From Halovenus carboxidivorans (lineage in GTDB: Archaea; Halobacteriota; Halobacteria; Halobacteriales; Haloarculaceae): DNA of 64,000 nt. The stretch is taken from the NCBI RefSeq assembly GCF_009831575.1, contig NZ_WUUT01000003.1, positions 308,748 through 372,747 on the forward strand, given 5' to 3'. Shown here piece by piece: positions 42,781-52,719 of this stretch. A program made the position numbers and the translations under genes. Every line of letters begins with the position of its first letter. Positions within the stretch are counted from its first letter, which is position 1. Under the pieces are notes generated by a model that saw nothing but the letters and a program-made list of their open reading frames with translations, was not told the DNA's origin and made no database searches.

Positions 42781-43517
42781 TCCGGCCGCTCCCGTCGTGC
42801 GACGGTGTCGAGCAACGCGGCGAGCGACTCGGCCGCGGCGTCGAGCAGTGCCGCTCCGAGTTCTGCGGATCCCTCGCGGGGATCACCGACGACGCCGCTC
42901 TCGCTGAACTCGCTGCTGTCGTACGCGAGGTTCACCCCCGACTGCCAGTCACCCCACCGCTCGGCGGCCCCGGCGGCGGCCCGGTCGTACTCCGCCGGTC
43001 TGACGTGTTCGCCGCCGAGATGTTCGAGCACGCTCGTCTCGACCGGTCCCCCGTGGCCCATCTCGATCGCCTCCCCGGAGATGTCGGCGGCGTCGACGGC
43101 GTCGAACCAGGTGAACGGGACCGCGTAGCCCTCTCCCGACCGGCTGATCGTTCCGCAGAGTTCCCGTAGCGCCGCGACGTTGCCGCCGTGACCGTTGACG
43201 AGAACGATCCGGTCCCAGCCGTGAGCGAGCAGGCTCTCGCAGGTTTCCCGGACGTACGCACGAAACGTGTCCTCGCTGACCCAGAGCGTCCCGGCGAACT
43301 CCCTGTGTTCGGCGGCAATCCCGACCGGAATCGTCGGGCCCAGCACGGGGTCCCGGTCGCTCTCTTCGATGCCCGCGCGCGCGACCGCACCCGCGGTGAA
43401 CACGTCAGTGCCCAGCACCGCGTGCGGGCCGTGCTGTTCCGTGCTCCCGACCGGTAACACCGCGAGCGACGTTCCTGCCGCGTCCGCCTCGGGCCAGGTC
43501 GAGTTCACCAGCTCCAT
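42777..43517 (-). CDS. Creatininase-family amidohydrolase (possible ArfB)
   Basis: A 246-residue metal-dependent amidohydrolase. The signature PVGSTEQHGPHAVLGTD gives metal ligands Glu, His and Asp, and VNGHGGN with a later Glu completes the site. In archaea this fold includes ArfB, the formylamide hydrolase of riboflavin/F420 precursor synthesis, so ArfB is an attractive reading given cofH in this window. Creatininase or MftE-like activity is not excluded. TATA-like CATATAAAC ~25 nt upstream marks a leaderless start. Confidence 0.82.
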   Translation of the reverse strand: MELVNSTWPEADAAGTSLAVLPVGSTEQHGPHAVLGTDVFTAGAVARAGIEESDRDPVLGPTIPVGIAAEHREFAGTLWVSEDTFRAYVRETCESLLAHGWDRIVLVNGHGGNVAALRELCGTISRSGEGYAVPFTWFDAVDAADISGEAIEMGHGGPVETSVLEHLGGEHVRPAEYDRAAAGAAERWGDWQSGVNLAYDSSEFSESGVVGDPREGSAELGAALLDAAAESLAALLDTVARRERPD

Positions 43518-43685
43518 ACACCTACCTCCACACGAGTCCGTTTATATGTGCTGTCTCCTCACGGCCCGGCACCCGAACAAGATCGGTTCTCCGAAGCGGC
43601 AAATTCGCCAGCAACCGGTAATATAGCCCGTGGTATTGCGGCCTTCCGAAATGCATAAGACACGATAACCGTAATGACCGGTAGA

Positions 43686-44540
43686 ATGCTGGGTACCGGA
43701 TTAACAGGTTCGTCCATCCTCCGACACATGCCGGTCGCCCAGGCCGGGCAAAGCCAGGCAGATGTTTTCGGGCAGCTCTACCTGGTTTTTCTCGTCCTTG
43801 GGACAATCGTCGGGACGGTCGTCATCTCGTACACGGTATACAACGCGTACAAATACCGGACGACCGTCGGCGACGCAGACGGTCGGTACGATGTCGACGA
43901 GGAGGAACTCGCGGAGACGGACGACTACGATGTCGCGCGCCCTCGCCAGGGAGAGATCCCCACAGGGCAAGGTAAAGGCGGCGGAAAGAAACTGTTCATG
44001 TCCTTCGGGATCAGCGCCTTCCTCGTCCTGGGGCTGATTATTTACTCGTACACGATGTTGCTGTACGTCGAGGACACGGGCCAAGGCCAAGGCAACGCCA
44101 TCGAGGTCGATGTCGAAGGCTACCAGTTCGGCTGGGACTACACCTACTTCGAGGACGAGGTCAGCAACGACTCACAGGTCCTCGCGAGCAGCGATTACAA
44201 CGCGACGAAGTTACATCCGGAGGCTGACTCAGACGCGTTAGTGGTGCCCAAGGGGACCACCGTCCGGCTAGATGTCACCTCTCGTGACGTCTGGCACAAC
44301 TACGGGATCCCCGAGTTCCGGGCGAAAACTGACGCAATCCCCGGCGAAACGACCCACACCTGGTTCAAAGCGGAGAAGACGGGGCTGTACCAGGCCAACT
44401 GCTACGAGCTGTGTGGCCAGGGTCACTCGAACATGAACGGCGATGTCCTCGTCGTCGAAAAACAGCGGTTCATCGACTGGTACACCTCACAGGAGAACAC
44501 GGATGCATCACAGATCGAATTCATGGAGGTGAGTAGCTAA
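43686..44540 (+). CDS. coxB: Cytochrome c oxidase subunit II (CuA)
   Basis: Electron-entry subunit of a haem-copper oxidase, 284 residues. Two membrane helices (LYLVFLVLGTIVGTVVIS and ISAFLVLGLIIYSYTMLLY) flank a cytoplasmic acidic loop, then the extracellular cupredoxin domain. CuA ligands are His204, Cys239, Cys243, His247 and Met250 (CYELCGQGHSNM). Start 43686 is chosen because the TATA-like CATAAGA at 43654-43660 predicts transcription near 43681; 43674 and 43728 are alternatives. The stop shares a base with the coxAC start. Confidence 0.92.
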   Translation: MLGTGLTGSSILRHMPVAQAGQSQADVFGQLYLVFLVLGTIVGTVVISYTVYNAYKYRTTVGDADGRYDVDEEELAETDDYDVARPRQGEIPTGQGKGGGKKLFMSFGISAFLVLGLIIYSYTMLLYVEDTGQGQGNAIEVDVEGYQFGWDYTYFEDEVSNDSQVLASSDYNATKLHPEADSDALVVPKGTTVRLDVTSRDVWHNYGIPEFRAKTDAIPGETTHTWFKAEKTGLYQANCYELCGQGHSNMNGDVLVVEKQRFIDWYTSQENTDASQIEFMEVSS

Positions 44541-47176
44541 TGAGCGAACACCTACCACCGAAATCCTCGGTCAAACGCTGGCTCGTAACGACTAATCACA
44601 AAGACATCGGGATCCTGTACATCATCACGTCGCTGTTCTTCCTGATCTTCGGGGGGATCCTGGCGTTCATGATCCGGGTTCAGATGTGGAACTCGGGGAC
44701 AGTGATCCTCAGCGAACTCGGATACAACCAGGTCGTGACCGCACACGGCTTACTGATGGTGTTCTGGTTCCTCTCGCCGTTCGCGTTCGGACTCGCGAAC
44801 TATCTCGTCCCGCTGCAGATCGGGGCTGACGACCTGGCGTTCCCGCGGATCAACGCGATGAGCTACTGGCTGTACCTGTTCTCCGGGGTCATCCTGGGGA
44901 TCAGTTTCTTCCAGGGCTCGACGCTGCCGACGGGCTGGACGCTGTACGCGCCGCTGAACCTCCCGGCGTTTATCCCCTCGGTCGCGGAACTAGGTGCCTT
45001 CTCCGGCATCCTCGCACTGGCGGTGTTCGTCGCCTCCGTCACGCTGGGATCGGTCAATTTCCTGACGACGATGTACCGGATGCGCGCCGACGGACTGCGC
45101 ATGCGGGACGTGCCGCTGTTCAGCATCTCCATCCTCCTGACGGTCTGGATGATGCTGTTCGCGTTCACCGCGCTGCTGGCGGCGATTCTCCTGCTTAGCT
45201 TCGATCACATCTTCGCCGGATCGGCCGGCAGCGGCTTCTTCGGAAGCTCCGAGGGTGGCTCGCTGCTCTGGACGCACCTGTTCTGGTTCTTCGGTCACCC
45301 CGAAGTGTACATCGTCTTCTTCCCCGCGCTCGGCGCGATGGCCGAGATTGTGCAGACGTTCTCCGGGCGACGGCTCGTCGGCCGGAAGTGGTTCATCATC
45401 GCGATGGCGCTGGTGGCGATCCAGAGCTTCATCGTCTGGATGCACCACATGTTCCTCACCAGCATCAACCTCCCAATCAAGACGGTGATGATGGTGACGA
45501 CCATCGGTATCTCGCTGCCCTTCGACCTGATGATCTTCGCGCTGATCTATACGATGATCAAAGGGCGGGTCCGATGGAAGACGCCGTTCCTGTTCGTGCT
45601 CGGCGCCATCCTGCTGTTCATCCTCGGTGGGATCACCGGCGTGTTCCTCGGTGCGATCGTGCTCGACTACTCGTTCCGTGGCACGTACTGGGTCGTCGCA
45701 CACTTCCACTACGTGATGGCTTCGGGCGCAGTCGCCCTGATCGGCGGCATCTACTACTGGTACCCGAAGATCACCGGGAAGATGTACAACGAGTTCCTCG
45801 GGAAGGTCCACTTCGCAGCGGCCTTCGTCGGCTTCAACCTGCTGTACTTCCCGATGTTCGTCGTCTGGGAGACGCCGCGACGCTGGTTCCACTACGAGGC
45901 CGGCTTCACTATCTGGCATCAGGCCGCCTCCGTGGGCGCGTTCGTCTTCGGGGCGTCGTTCCTGATCATGTTCTACAACCTCGTGGCGAGTCTCTACAGC
46001 GACCGCGTGGTCGACGAGAGTCCGTGGGCCTACACCGGTTCCGCGGAGTGGTCGGTCTCCTCGCCACCGCCGGAGGGTAACTTCCCCGGCAAACCGAGCT
46101 TCGCGACGGGCAAGCTCAACTTCCTCGACGGTGCGGCAACCGACGGCGGCGAAGCCGACGCCAAGACCGACGGCGGCGTCGCGACCGCTGCCGACGCGAT
46201 CGAACAGGAAGCGGATCACACGAGTTGGTGGCCGGTAATCCTCTGTACGACCGGCTTGATCACCGCAGTCGGTATCTCCGGTCTGGAGGAGTCGTACTTC
46301 ATCTGGCCGTTCGTCTTCGCGATTCCGTTCTACATCGCCTTCGTCGGTCTGCGCGGCGCGAGCAAGGACGGCTTCGGCGTCGTCCACGGGCTGTATCTCC
46401 TGCTCGCCGGACCGCTGCTGGCGGCGTTCCTGCTCCTGTTCAACCTGCACCACGGCATCGAGGCCGGCTTCGGACAGGCGAACACCTACTTCTGGGTGAC
46501 GCTCGTCGGGATCATCTCCGGCGTCGGTGCCCTGGTCGGGATGGGCTTTGAGTCCTTCTTCGCACCGGAGCCCGAACTGGCCGAGCAGTGGCCCTTCGAG
46601 GGCGTCGACAACACGAAACTCGGCATGTGGGTGTTCCTGAGTTCCGACATCGTGCTGTTCGGTGCCTTCATCGGCTCGTACATCTTCATGCGCCTGCGCG
46701 CCGGCTGGCAGGACTGGTGGCACATCGCCCACGAGAACGGACTGGCCGAACACGCCGTCCTGCCCGGGCTGATCAACACCTACATCCTGCTCGCGAGCAG
46801 TTTCACCGTCGTCCTCGCGCTCGCGTACGCAAAGCGCGGCGACAAACTGAAGACCCTCGCGTTCCTCTCCGCGACGTTCGTCGGGGGCTGTCTGTTCCTG
46901 GTGAACAAGGGCATCGAGTGGGTCGAGTACTACTTCCACTTCGGCTGGGTCTTCGACTCCGGCCCCGCCTCTGTGACGTACTACCTGACGACCGGTCTGC
47001 ACGCGGTCCACGTCGTGATCGGGATGCTCATCCTGCTGTTCCTGATCGCACGTGCCTCCCGCGGTGCCTACTGGAGCGAGGGAGAGACCGCCCACACTGT
47101 CGAGTACTTCGGCCTGTACTGGCACTTCGTCGACATCGTGTGGCTGTTCCTCTTCCCGCTGTTCTACATCCTCTGA
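44540..47176 (+). CDS. coxAC: Cytochrome c oxidase fused subunits I and III
   Basis: An 878-residue fusion of the catalytic subunit I (~1-525) and subunit III (~600-878), joined by a Gly/Asp/Ala-rich linker at ~530-560. Metal ligands are present: haem a His69 (TAHGLLM) and His390, CuB His253 with crosslink Tyr257 (HPEVY), His302-His303, and haem a3 His388 (HFH). It reduces O2 to water with proton pumping. Starts at TAATG overlapping coxB. I+III fusions are known in archaea and some bacteria. Confidence 0.94.
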   Translation: MSEHLPPKSSVKRWLVTTNHKDIGILYIITSLFFLIFGGILAFMIRVQMWNSGTVILSELGYNQVVTAHGLLMVFWFLSPFAFGLANYLVPLQIGADDLAFPRINAMSYWLYLFSGVILGISFFQGSTLPTGWTLYAPLNLPAFIPSVAELGAFSGILALAVFVASVTLGSVNFLTTMYRMRADGLRMRDVPLFSISILLTVWMMLFAFTALLAAILLLSFDHIFAGSAGSGFFGSSEGGSLLWTHLFWFFGHPEVYIVFFPALGAMAEIVQTFSGRRLVGRKWFIIAMALVAIQSFIVWMHHMFLTSINLPIKTVMMVTTIGISLPFDLMIFALIYTMIKGRVRWKTPFLFVLGAILLFILGGITGVFLGAIVLDYSFRGTYWVVAHFHYVMASGAVALIGGIYYWYPKITGKMYNEFLGKVHFAAAFVGFNLLYFPMFVVWETPRRWFHYEAGFTIWHQAASVGAFVFGASFLIMFYNLVASLYSDRVVDESPWAYTGSAEWSVSSPPPEGNFPGKPSFATGKLNFLDGAATDGGEADAKTDGGVATAADAIEQEADHTSWWPVILCTTGLITAVGISGLEESYFIWPFVFAIPFYIAFVGLRGASKDGFGVVHGLYLLLAGPLLAAFLLLFNLHHGIEAGFGQANTYFWVTLVGIISGVGALVGMGFESFFAPEPELAEQWPFEGVDNTKLGMWVFLSSDIVLFGAFIGSYIFMRLRAGWQDWWHIAHENGLAEHAVLPGLINTYILLASSFTVVLALAYAKRGDKLKTLAFLSATFVGGCLFLVNKGIEWVEYYFHFGWVFDSGPASVTYYLTTGLHAVHVVIGMLILLFLIARASRGAYWSEGETAHTVEYFGLYWHFVDIVWLFLFPLFYIL

Positions 47177-47187
47177 GGTGATCACAC

Positions 47188-47454
47188 ATGGCTAACATCA
47201 AACTCTACACGATCATATTCGTCGCGCTGGGCGCGATCAGTACAACGCAGTTCGTCGTCGAGTCGGTCCTGCCGGAGGGACTGTACTGGTTCGGCCTCGT
47301 GGCCATCCTCGCGCTCTCGACGATGAAGGCCTTCGCCGTCGCCGGCTGGTACATGCACCTGCGGGAGGAGCCCCGCTCGATCACGTACCTCGCGATGGCG
47401 GGCGTGTTCTGTGTGCTCGCACTGACCGCTGGCGCGGGCTACTCGGTCGTCTGA
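47188..47454 (+). CDS. Cytochrome c oxidase subunit IV family protein
   Basis: An 88-residue membrane protein with three helices, matching the prokaryotic subunit IV pattern (LYTIIFVALGAISTTQF, KAFAVAGWYMHLREEP). It lies 11 nt after coxAC and completes the coxB-coxAC-IV unit. It probably helps assembly or stability rather than catalysis. Confidence 0.85.
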   Translation: MANIKLYTIIFVALGAISTTQFVVESVLPEGLYWFGLVAILALSTMKAFAVAGWYMHLREEPRSITYLAMAGVFCVLALTAGAGYSVV

Positions 47455-47522
47455 CCGGCTGGTGTCCCCGGGCCGCGGTGTAGTCTCGTTACCTTTTTCC
47501 GCTCACTGAAGCAACGAAGCGT

Positions 47523-48398
47523 ATGGTTACAGTCCGGGCTCCAGCGACGAGTGCGAACCTGGGAAGCGGCTTCGACGTGTTCGGCGTTGCGCTCTCACGC
47601 CCGGCCGATGTCGTCCGTGTTACGAAAGCCTCCGAGACGACAATCGAAGTGAGCGGCGCAGGTAGTGATTTCATACCGGAGGATCCGGACAAAAACACCG
47701 TCGGTGCCGTCGCAGAGGCCCTGGATGCCCCGGCACACATCGAGATCGACAAGGGAATCCGCCCGGCGTCGGGGCTCGGTTCGTCTGCGGCCAGCGCCGC
47801 CGCCGCGGCCGTCGGACTGAACGAACTGTACGACCGCGGCTACTCCCGGGAAGAACTCGTTCCCATCGCGGCGGAAGGGGAGGCGGTCGTCTCCGGCGAG
47901 GCACACGACGACAACGTCGCCCCGGCGATCATGGGCGGGTTCACAATCGCCACCGGCGACGGCGTCCGGAAGGTCGACGCGGAGATTCCACTGGTCGCCT
48001 GTCTCCCGGAAATCGTCGTCTCGACACGGGACGCCCGGCGAGTCGTTCCCGACGGCACGTCAGTCTCGAACCTCGTCGAGACCGTCGGCAACGCGGCGAC
48101 GCTGACGACGGGCATGCACCGTGACGATCCCGAACTGGTCGGTGCCGGGATGCACGACTCCGTCGTGACCCCCGCTCGCGCGAAACTGATCGACGGCTAC
48201 GACCGCGTCCGGGCGGCGGCGTTCGATGCCGGGGCGACCGGCGTCACGATCAGCGGTGCCGGCCCGGCAGTGATCGCCGCCTGTCCCGAGCAGGCACAGC
48301 GTGCGGTCGGGACGGCGATGCTCGATGCCTTCGAGAACGCCGGCACGCAGGCCCGCGTTTACCAGACGAAAATCGGACGCGGCGCGCGCATCCGTTAG
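47523..48398 (+). CDS. thrB: Homoserine kinase
   Basis: GHMP-family kinase that phosphorylates homoserine in threonine synthesis; 291 residues. The N-terminal VRAPATSANLGSGFDVFG and the ATP-binding loop PASGLGSSAASAAAAAVGL are diagnostic, with the C-terminal GVTISGAGPAVIA motif. Cytosolic. Transcribed alone, 68 nt after the cox genes; no other threonine genes are adjacent. Confidence 0.95.
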   Translation: MVTVRAPATSANLGSGFDVFGVALSRPADVVRVTKASETTIEVSGAGSDFIPEDPDKNTVGAVAEALDAPAHIEIDKGIRPASGLGSSAASAAAAAVGLNELYDRGYSREELVPIAAEGEAVVSGEAHDDNVAPAIMGGFTIATGDGVRKVDAEIPLVACLPEIVVSTRDARRVVPDGTSVSNLVETVGNAATLTTGMHRDDPELVGAGMHDSVVTPARAKLIDGYDRVRAAAFDAGATGVTISGAGPAVIAACPEQAQRAVGTAMLDAFENAGTQARVYQTKIGRGARIR

Positions 48399-48442
48399 TC
48401 CTCGGCGGAGCTGTCTCCACTTTCACCTTCCCGCCGCCGTGT

Positions 48443-49654
48443 TCAGTCTTCGGCCTGTGAGCCGACCTCGGGTCGCGGGCCTGCGGGTTCGGTGTCGGAA
48501 ACGCCCTCGGCGGCCCTGTCAGAGAGTTCCCGCTGCGGGAACGGGATCTTGATCCCCTCCTCGGCGAATCGCTCCTTGACCCGGTGGATCACCTCTCGGG
48601 TGGCCCGCCACTTCCGCGGGGGCGTCGGTCTGTTGATCCAGAAGCGCAGTTCCAGCACGACCGCGGAGTCGCCGAACCGCGTCGGAACGACCGCCGGCGG
48701 CGGTGAGTCCGCGATGGACTCGACAGAGTTGATCGCTTCGAGGGCGACCTCCTCGGCGTGGTCCGGGTCGGCGTCGTAATCGATCCCGACTTCGACTCTG
48801 AGCCGGAGATGGCCCTGCTCGCTCCGGTTGATGACGGCGTGGTTGCTGACGATGTCGTTCGGGATGACGATCGACTCGCCGTCGAAGTTCCGCATCCGCG
48901 TGTTCATGATCGTGATCTCGGTGACGATTCCCTCGTTCTCACCGACTTCGACCCAGTCTCCGATGGTGAACGGCCGGGAGAACATCAACACGAACCCGGC
49001 GACCATCGAGCCGAGCGTCTGCCTAGCGGCCATGCCGACGACGATACCCAGAAAGCCGGCGCCGACGAGCAGTCCGGAGAGATTGAGCCCCCACAGCGTG
49101 AGCACCGCGGCGACCGCGAAGACGAACACCGCGAGATTCCCCACCCGCGTGACGATCTCCTGCTGGTGGTCGGTGATCCGGTTGGCGTCCTCGCTGAGAT
49201 CCCGGATCGTCTCCTCGAACAGATCCGAGACGATATATGCGAACAGGAAGATGAGTCCGGTGATGAACAGTTGACCGAAAAGCGGCAGGGAGACGAAGAC
49301 GTAGCCCAGCGCGCTGACCGCCAGATCGACCTGTCCCCAGACGATCAACAGTGCGATCACTGCGCCGCCGAAGATGCTGATCTGAAACAGTCGCAAGAAC
49401 AGGCCGCTGATCGTCCTGGGGATATACTCGCCAATCAGATCGACCGCGTTCGCCGTCCGCCCCTCCGGAAACCGCTTTCGGGCCCGCCGTCCCACTCTAC
49501 GGACGACACGTGGGGCGATCAACACGATCAGCACCGTGAGCACGAAAATACCCGCACTAACTGCGAGCCGTCCTTCCGTCGTCACCAGTTCCTCGACAAA
49601 CTGTCTGAACTCGTCGAGCCGCTGTTGTCCGACGACCTCCGCCCGGGCGCCCAT
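48443..49654 (-). CDS. Small-conductance mechanosensitive channel (MscS family)
   Basis: A 403-residue MscS-type channel. The N-terminus has a helix FVLTVLIVLIAPRVVRR and four or so further helices. The pore helix and beta domain are seen in LSGLLVGAGFLGIVVGMAARQTLG, then FSRPFTIGDWVEVG and a mixed alpha/beta C-terminal domain. It would release osmolytes on hypo-osmotic shock. The ATG at 49654 (MGARAEVV) is preferred, as the longer frame runs into the divergent promoter of the halocyanin gene. Confidence 0.88.
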   Translation of the reverse strand: MGARAEVVGQQRLDEFRQFVEELVTTEGRLAVSAGIFVLTVLIVLIAPRVVRRVGRRARKRFPEGRTANAVDLIGEYIPRTISGLFLRLFQISIFGGAVIALLIVWGQVDLAVSALGYVFVSLPLFGQLFITGLIFLFAYIVSDLFEETIRDLSEDANRITDHQQEIVTRVGNLAVFVFAVAAVLTLWGLNLSGLLVGAGFLGIVVGMAARQTLGSMVAGFVLMFSRPFTIGDWVEVGENEGIVTEITIMNTRMRNFDGESIVIPNDIVSNHAVINRSEQGHLRLRVEVGIDYDADPDHAEEVALEAINSVESIADSPPPAVVPTRFGDSAVVLELRFWINRPTPPRKWRATREVIHRVKERFAEEGIKIPFPQRELSDRAAEGVSDTEPAGPRPEVGSQAED

Positions 49655-49760
49655 ACCTGCGTTGATGTCGTCGACGAACTTCACCGTTACCCACGCTGAC
49701 CGGCGGTCTGTCACGAAAACAGCCGGATTTATACTGCTCAAACTGTGAGTACCAAGTATA

Positions 49761-50405
49761 ATGGACCAGGATACCACGGGCGAACTGACGCGACGATCAC
49801 TGCTGAAGCGGGGTGCCGGCGCCGCGACTGCAGGTGCGGTCGGAGCCGCCGCCAGTAGTACCGCCAGCGCACAGAGCGACCTCTACGGCGGCTATCTCTC
49901 TGAAACTGATAATTTCGAGGGCCAAACTGCCGACGCGACGGGGATGGACGAGGTAACCGTCACCGTCGGCGCCGGAACGAGTGGACTACTCTTCGACCCA
50001 CCGGCGCTACTGATCGAGCCAGGGACGACTGTCAATTTCGAGTGGACCGGCAACGGCGGCGCACACAACGTCTATCACGACACCGCCGTCGCAGACGCCG
50101 AGGAGTCGCTGTTCGACAGCGGTGAGCCAGTCAACGACTCGGGCGTGCTGTACGAGTTCACCTTCGAGAGCTCGAATACCGGCACGTTCCCCTACGCGTG
50201 TAGCCCACACCGCGGGCTCGGGATGCGCGGTGTCATCGTCGTCGGTGAGGAGAACGTCCAGGGTGACACCACGCCGTTCGGAGCGGCCGAGGAGACGCTC
50301 AACTCCGTCGCCATCTTCGGTGGAGCCGCCGTCTTCGGAACGACCGCGCTGGTCGGTCTCTCGGCCTATCGAGAGATGTTCGGCGACGACGAGCAAGAAC
50401 ACTAA
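49761..50405 (+). CDS. Halocyanin (blue copper protein) with C-terminal anchor
   Basis: A 214-residue type I copper protein. Twin-arginine signal (LTRRSLLKRGAG), Ala-rich segment, then the cupredoxin domain at ~60-165 with ligands His102 (GGAHNV), Cys147, His150 and Met155 (YACSPHRGLGM). A C-terminal hydrophobic helix (AIFGGAAVFGTTALVGL) anchors it to the membrane. TATA-like GATTTATAC at 49726-49734 indicates a leaderless start. It may shuttle electrons to the oxidase encoded 3-6 kb upstream. Confidence 0.9.
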   Translation: MDQDTTGELTRRSLLKRGAGAATAGAVGAAASSTASAQSDLYGGYLSETDNFEGQTADATGMDEVTVTVGAGTSGLLFDPPALLIEPGTTVNFEWTGNGGAHNVYHDTAVADAEESLFDSGEPVNDSGVLYEFTFESSNTGTFPYACSPHRGLGMRGVIVVGEENVQGDTTPFGAAEETLNSVAIFGGAAVFGTTALVGLSAYREMFGDDEQEH

Positions 50406-50412
50406 CGCGTCG

Positions 50413-51321
50413 TTAGACGCCGCGATCCTGGAGTTTCTCTTCTTCGGGCAGGTCGACGTTCGCGTCGCCTTTCATTCCTTCTCCGATGTCGGAGGCGATC
50501 TCTGCGAGACGTTCCGGATCGTCCCAGTTGTTGACTGCCTCGACGATAGCCCGCCCCATCTCGCGGGGGTTCTCCGCGCCGAAGATGCCCGAGCCAACGA
50601 AGATACCGTCACAGCCGTGCTGCATCATCAGCGAGGCGTCTGCCGGCGTCGCGATTCCACCGGCGGCGAAGTTGACGACCGGTAGTCGGCCCCGGTCCGC
50701 GGCGTCGTGGACCAGATCCGCGGGGGCCTCGTGTTCGCGGGCCCAGCGCTCGCGCTCTTCGTGGGTCATGCCTTCGAGCTTCCTGATCGCGCTTTTGATG
50801 TTGCGCTGGTGGTGGACCGCCTGGTTCACGTCACCAGTGCCGGCTTCGCCCTTCGTCCGGATCATCGCCGCGCCCTCGTCGATGCGACGCAGGGCTTCAC
50901 CGAGGTTGCGCGCCCCGCAGACGAACGGCGCGGTGAACTCCCGCTTGTCGATGTGATAGCGGTCGTCCGCCGGGGTGAGCACTTCGGACTCGTCGATCAT
51001 ATCCACACCGAGGGCCTGCAGAATCTGCGCTTCGGCCGTGTGGCCGATTCTGGCCTTGCCCATCACCGGAATCGAGACTTCCTCGATAATCTCCTGAACG
51101 TCGACCGGGTCCGGCATCCGGGCCACGCCACCGCGCTTGCGAATATCCGCGGGCACCGCTTCCAGCGCCATGACGGCGACAGCCCCGACGTCCTCCGCGA
51201 TCCGGGCCTGTTCTTTGTTGACGACGTCCATGATGACGCCGCCTTTCTGCATCTTCGCAAAGCCGCGTTTGACCAGTTCGGTCCCGCGCTCTAACTCCTC
51301 GAGATCGGTCGCGTCACTCAT
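50413..51321 (-). CDS. pdxS: Pyridoxal 5'-phosphate synthase lyase subunit PdxS
   Basis: A 302-residue TIM-barrel subunit that makes pyridoxal 5'-phosphate from ribose 5-phosphate, glyceraldehyde 3-phosphate and ammonia supplied by PdxT. Typical blocks are [13 protein letters not shown] at the N-terminus, the catalytic lysine region VMGKARIGH, and GEAGTGDV with [13 protein letters not shown]. No pdxT is next to it. Convergent with the halocyanin gene (7-nt gap). Confidence 0.96.
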   Translation of the reverse strand: MSDATDLEELERGTELVKRGFAKMQKGGVIMDVVNKEQARIAEDVGAVAVMALEAVPADIRKRGGVARMPDPVDVQEIIEEVSIPVMGKARIGHTAEAQILQALGVDMIDESEVLTPADDRYHIDKREFTAPFVCGARNLGEALRRIDEGAAMIRTKGEAGTGDVNQAVHHQRNIKSAIRKLEGMTHEERERWAREHEAPADLVHDAADRGRLPVVNFAAGGIATPADASLMMQHGCDGIFVGSGIFGAENPREMGRAIVEAVNNWDDPERLAEIASDIGEGMKGDANVDLPEEEKLQDRGV

Positions 51322-51371
51322 GTTTCAACGTAGGTTTCCAGTCACTTAACGGGTGCTATCAGGGCGAATCC

Positions 51372-51941
51372 TCACCCGTCGCCGTCCTCGTCGACGATCA
51401 CGACCTCCGAGCCGTCCATCTCGACGTTAATCAGCGTCTTCGGCTCGTAGCCCGTTCCGTCGAGTTCGTTTTCCCCGCCGACTTTCTTGATCACCGCGAC
51501 GGTGTCGACCAGTTCCGCGCCGATGTCCTCCAGGGCGGTCAACAGCGCCTTCAGCGTCCCGCCGGTCGAGAGCACGTCGTCGAGGACCACCACGCGGTCG
51601 CCCTCGCGGATGTCGTTGATGAACATCTCGCTGTCGGCGTAGCCGGTCGATTTCGCGATCGAGACCTCGTCTTCGAGTCCGTACGACCGCTTTCGGACGA
51701 CGACCAGCGGAATGTCGGTCATCAGCGAGACGGCAGTCGAGATGTGGATGCCCATCGCCTCGGGCGCGACGATTTTGTCGACCTTGTCCAGGTCGGCCTT
51801 CCGGATGATGCCGATTACGATTTCGCGGAGCAACTCCGGCCGGAGCATCGGAACGCCATCGCTGATCGGGTGAACGAAGTAGTGATACCCCTCTTTCTCG
51901 ACGACCGGAGCCGACTTGAGCGACTCTCTGAGCCTGTCCAT
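51372..51941 (-). CDS. hpt: Hypoxanthine/guanine phosphoribosyltransferase (archaeal HPT)
   Basis: Purine-salvage enzyme of 189 residues, condensing a purine base with PRPP. The PRPP motif [18 protein letters not shown] is near residue 110, and the N-terminal [15 protein letters not shown] is typical of the archaeal HPT/APT-like group. The ATG at 51941 (MDRLRESL) is chosen; a GTG at 51956 would add five residues. Adenine specificity cannot be excluded from sequence. Confidence 0.88.
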   Translation of the reverse strand: MDRLRESLKSAPVVEKEGYHYFVHPISDGVPMLRPELLREIVIGIIRKADLDKVDKIVAPEAMGIHISTAVSLMTDIPLVVVRKRSYGLEDEVSIAKSTGYADSEMFINDIREGDRVVVLDDVLSTGGTLKALLTALEDIGAELVDTVAVIKKVGGENELDGTGYEPKTLINVEMDGSEVVIVDEDGDG

Positions 51942-52120
51942 ACGTACGCTACTCACAGCGATACGAAAACGTTGCTGTCTCTGTCGCTCGTCTCTCCCAT
52001 CGTAGTTTCTTCACTGTCGACCGAAGCGTTGCGGTTCTTATCTAGCCTCAGCAGGGGCTCGGAATTGAGCTACAAACAGAAGACGGGGGTGCTTAGGTAT
52101 CGAGAATGGAGTTGCCGACG

Positions 52121-52594
52121 TTACTGATCTGGGACGTTGTAATTCGACAGGGTTGCCGAATCACCTTCGCTCTCCCAGATGATGCTGATTCGCTCGTCAC
52201 GGGAAATCTGTGTGTCTGCGGTAAGTGAAGCAGTATCCCTTCCGACAACCTTGGCGCTGTCACCAGCTGATATCTCCTCCCCGAGGTCATTGTAACTATC
52301 GTTGAGGTTCTCAAAGCCAATCGAGCTACTGACTCCTGGTCCCCCCAGTGAGAGTGTACTCGTCTCAATCGCCGGACCCGACGTGTGAGTGATGGTCACA
52401 TTTCTGCTTCCGGAGCTGTTGTCGTACTCGAAGTCGAAGTTCGCGTTCGGTGCCGTGTCGCTGACCTGCTCGCCCAGTCCGAGGACGAACGTCGCGATGA
52501 CAGCCGCCAGGATGACCGTGATCGCGACCATCAGGATCACGCCGATCACCGGGCTGACCGCGTCGTCGTCCGTTAGGAGTTGTTTTATTCTCAT
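52121..52594 (-). CDS. Type IV pilin-like protein
   Basis: A 157-residue archaeal pilin. A class III signal ([21 protein letters not shown]) has acidic residues before the hydrophobic helix [26 protein letters not shown], as processed by the PibD prepilin peptidase. The C-terminal ~110 residues are polar with many Ser/Thr/Asn. Such pilins build adhesion or surface filaments. It stands alone, with base composition lower in GC than its neighbours; no pil operon genes are nearby. Confidence 0.85.
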   Translation of the reverse strand: MRIKQLLTDDDAVSPVIGVILMVAITVILAAVIATFVLGLGEQVSDTAPNANFDFEYDNSSGSRNVTITHTSGPAIETSTLSLGGPGVSSSIGFENLNDSYNDLGEEISAGDSAKVVGRDTASLTADTQISRDERISIIWESEGDSATLSNYNVPDQ

Positions 52595-52719
52595 GGTTGA
52601 ATTGACATGTACGCAGCGTGATTATCTGCGCTTGCCCCAATTTTCTCCCGTGCAACAATAAAAGTGATGCGGCCACATTTCAACCGATGAGAACCAATAA
52701 CGCGTCCTTTAGAGGGTTG

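Noticed and set aside
44990-47185. 731-codon open frame antisense to coxAC
   Set aside because: Low-complexity His/Glu/Asp/Arg product mirroring the cytochrome oxidase codons; coxAC has all metal ligands.
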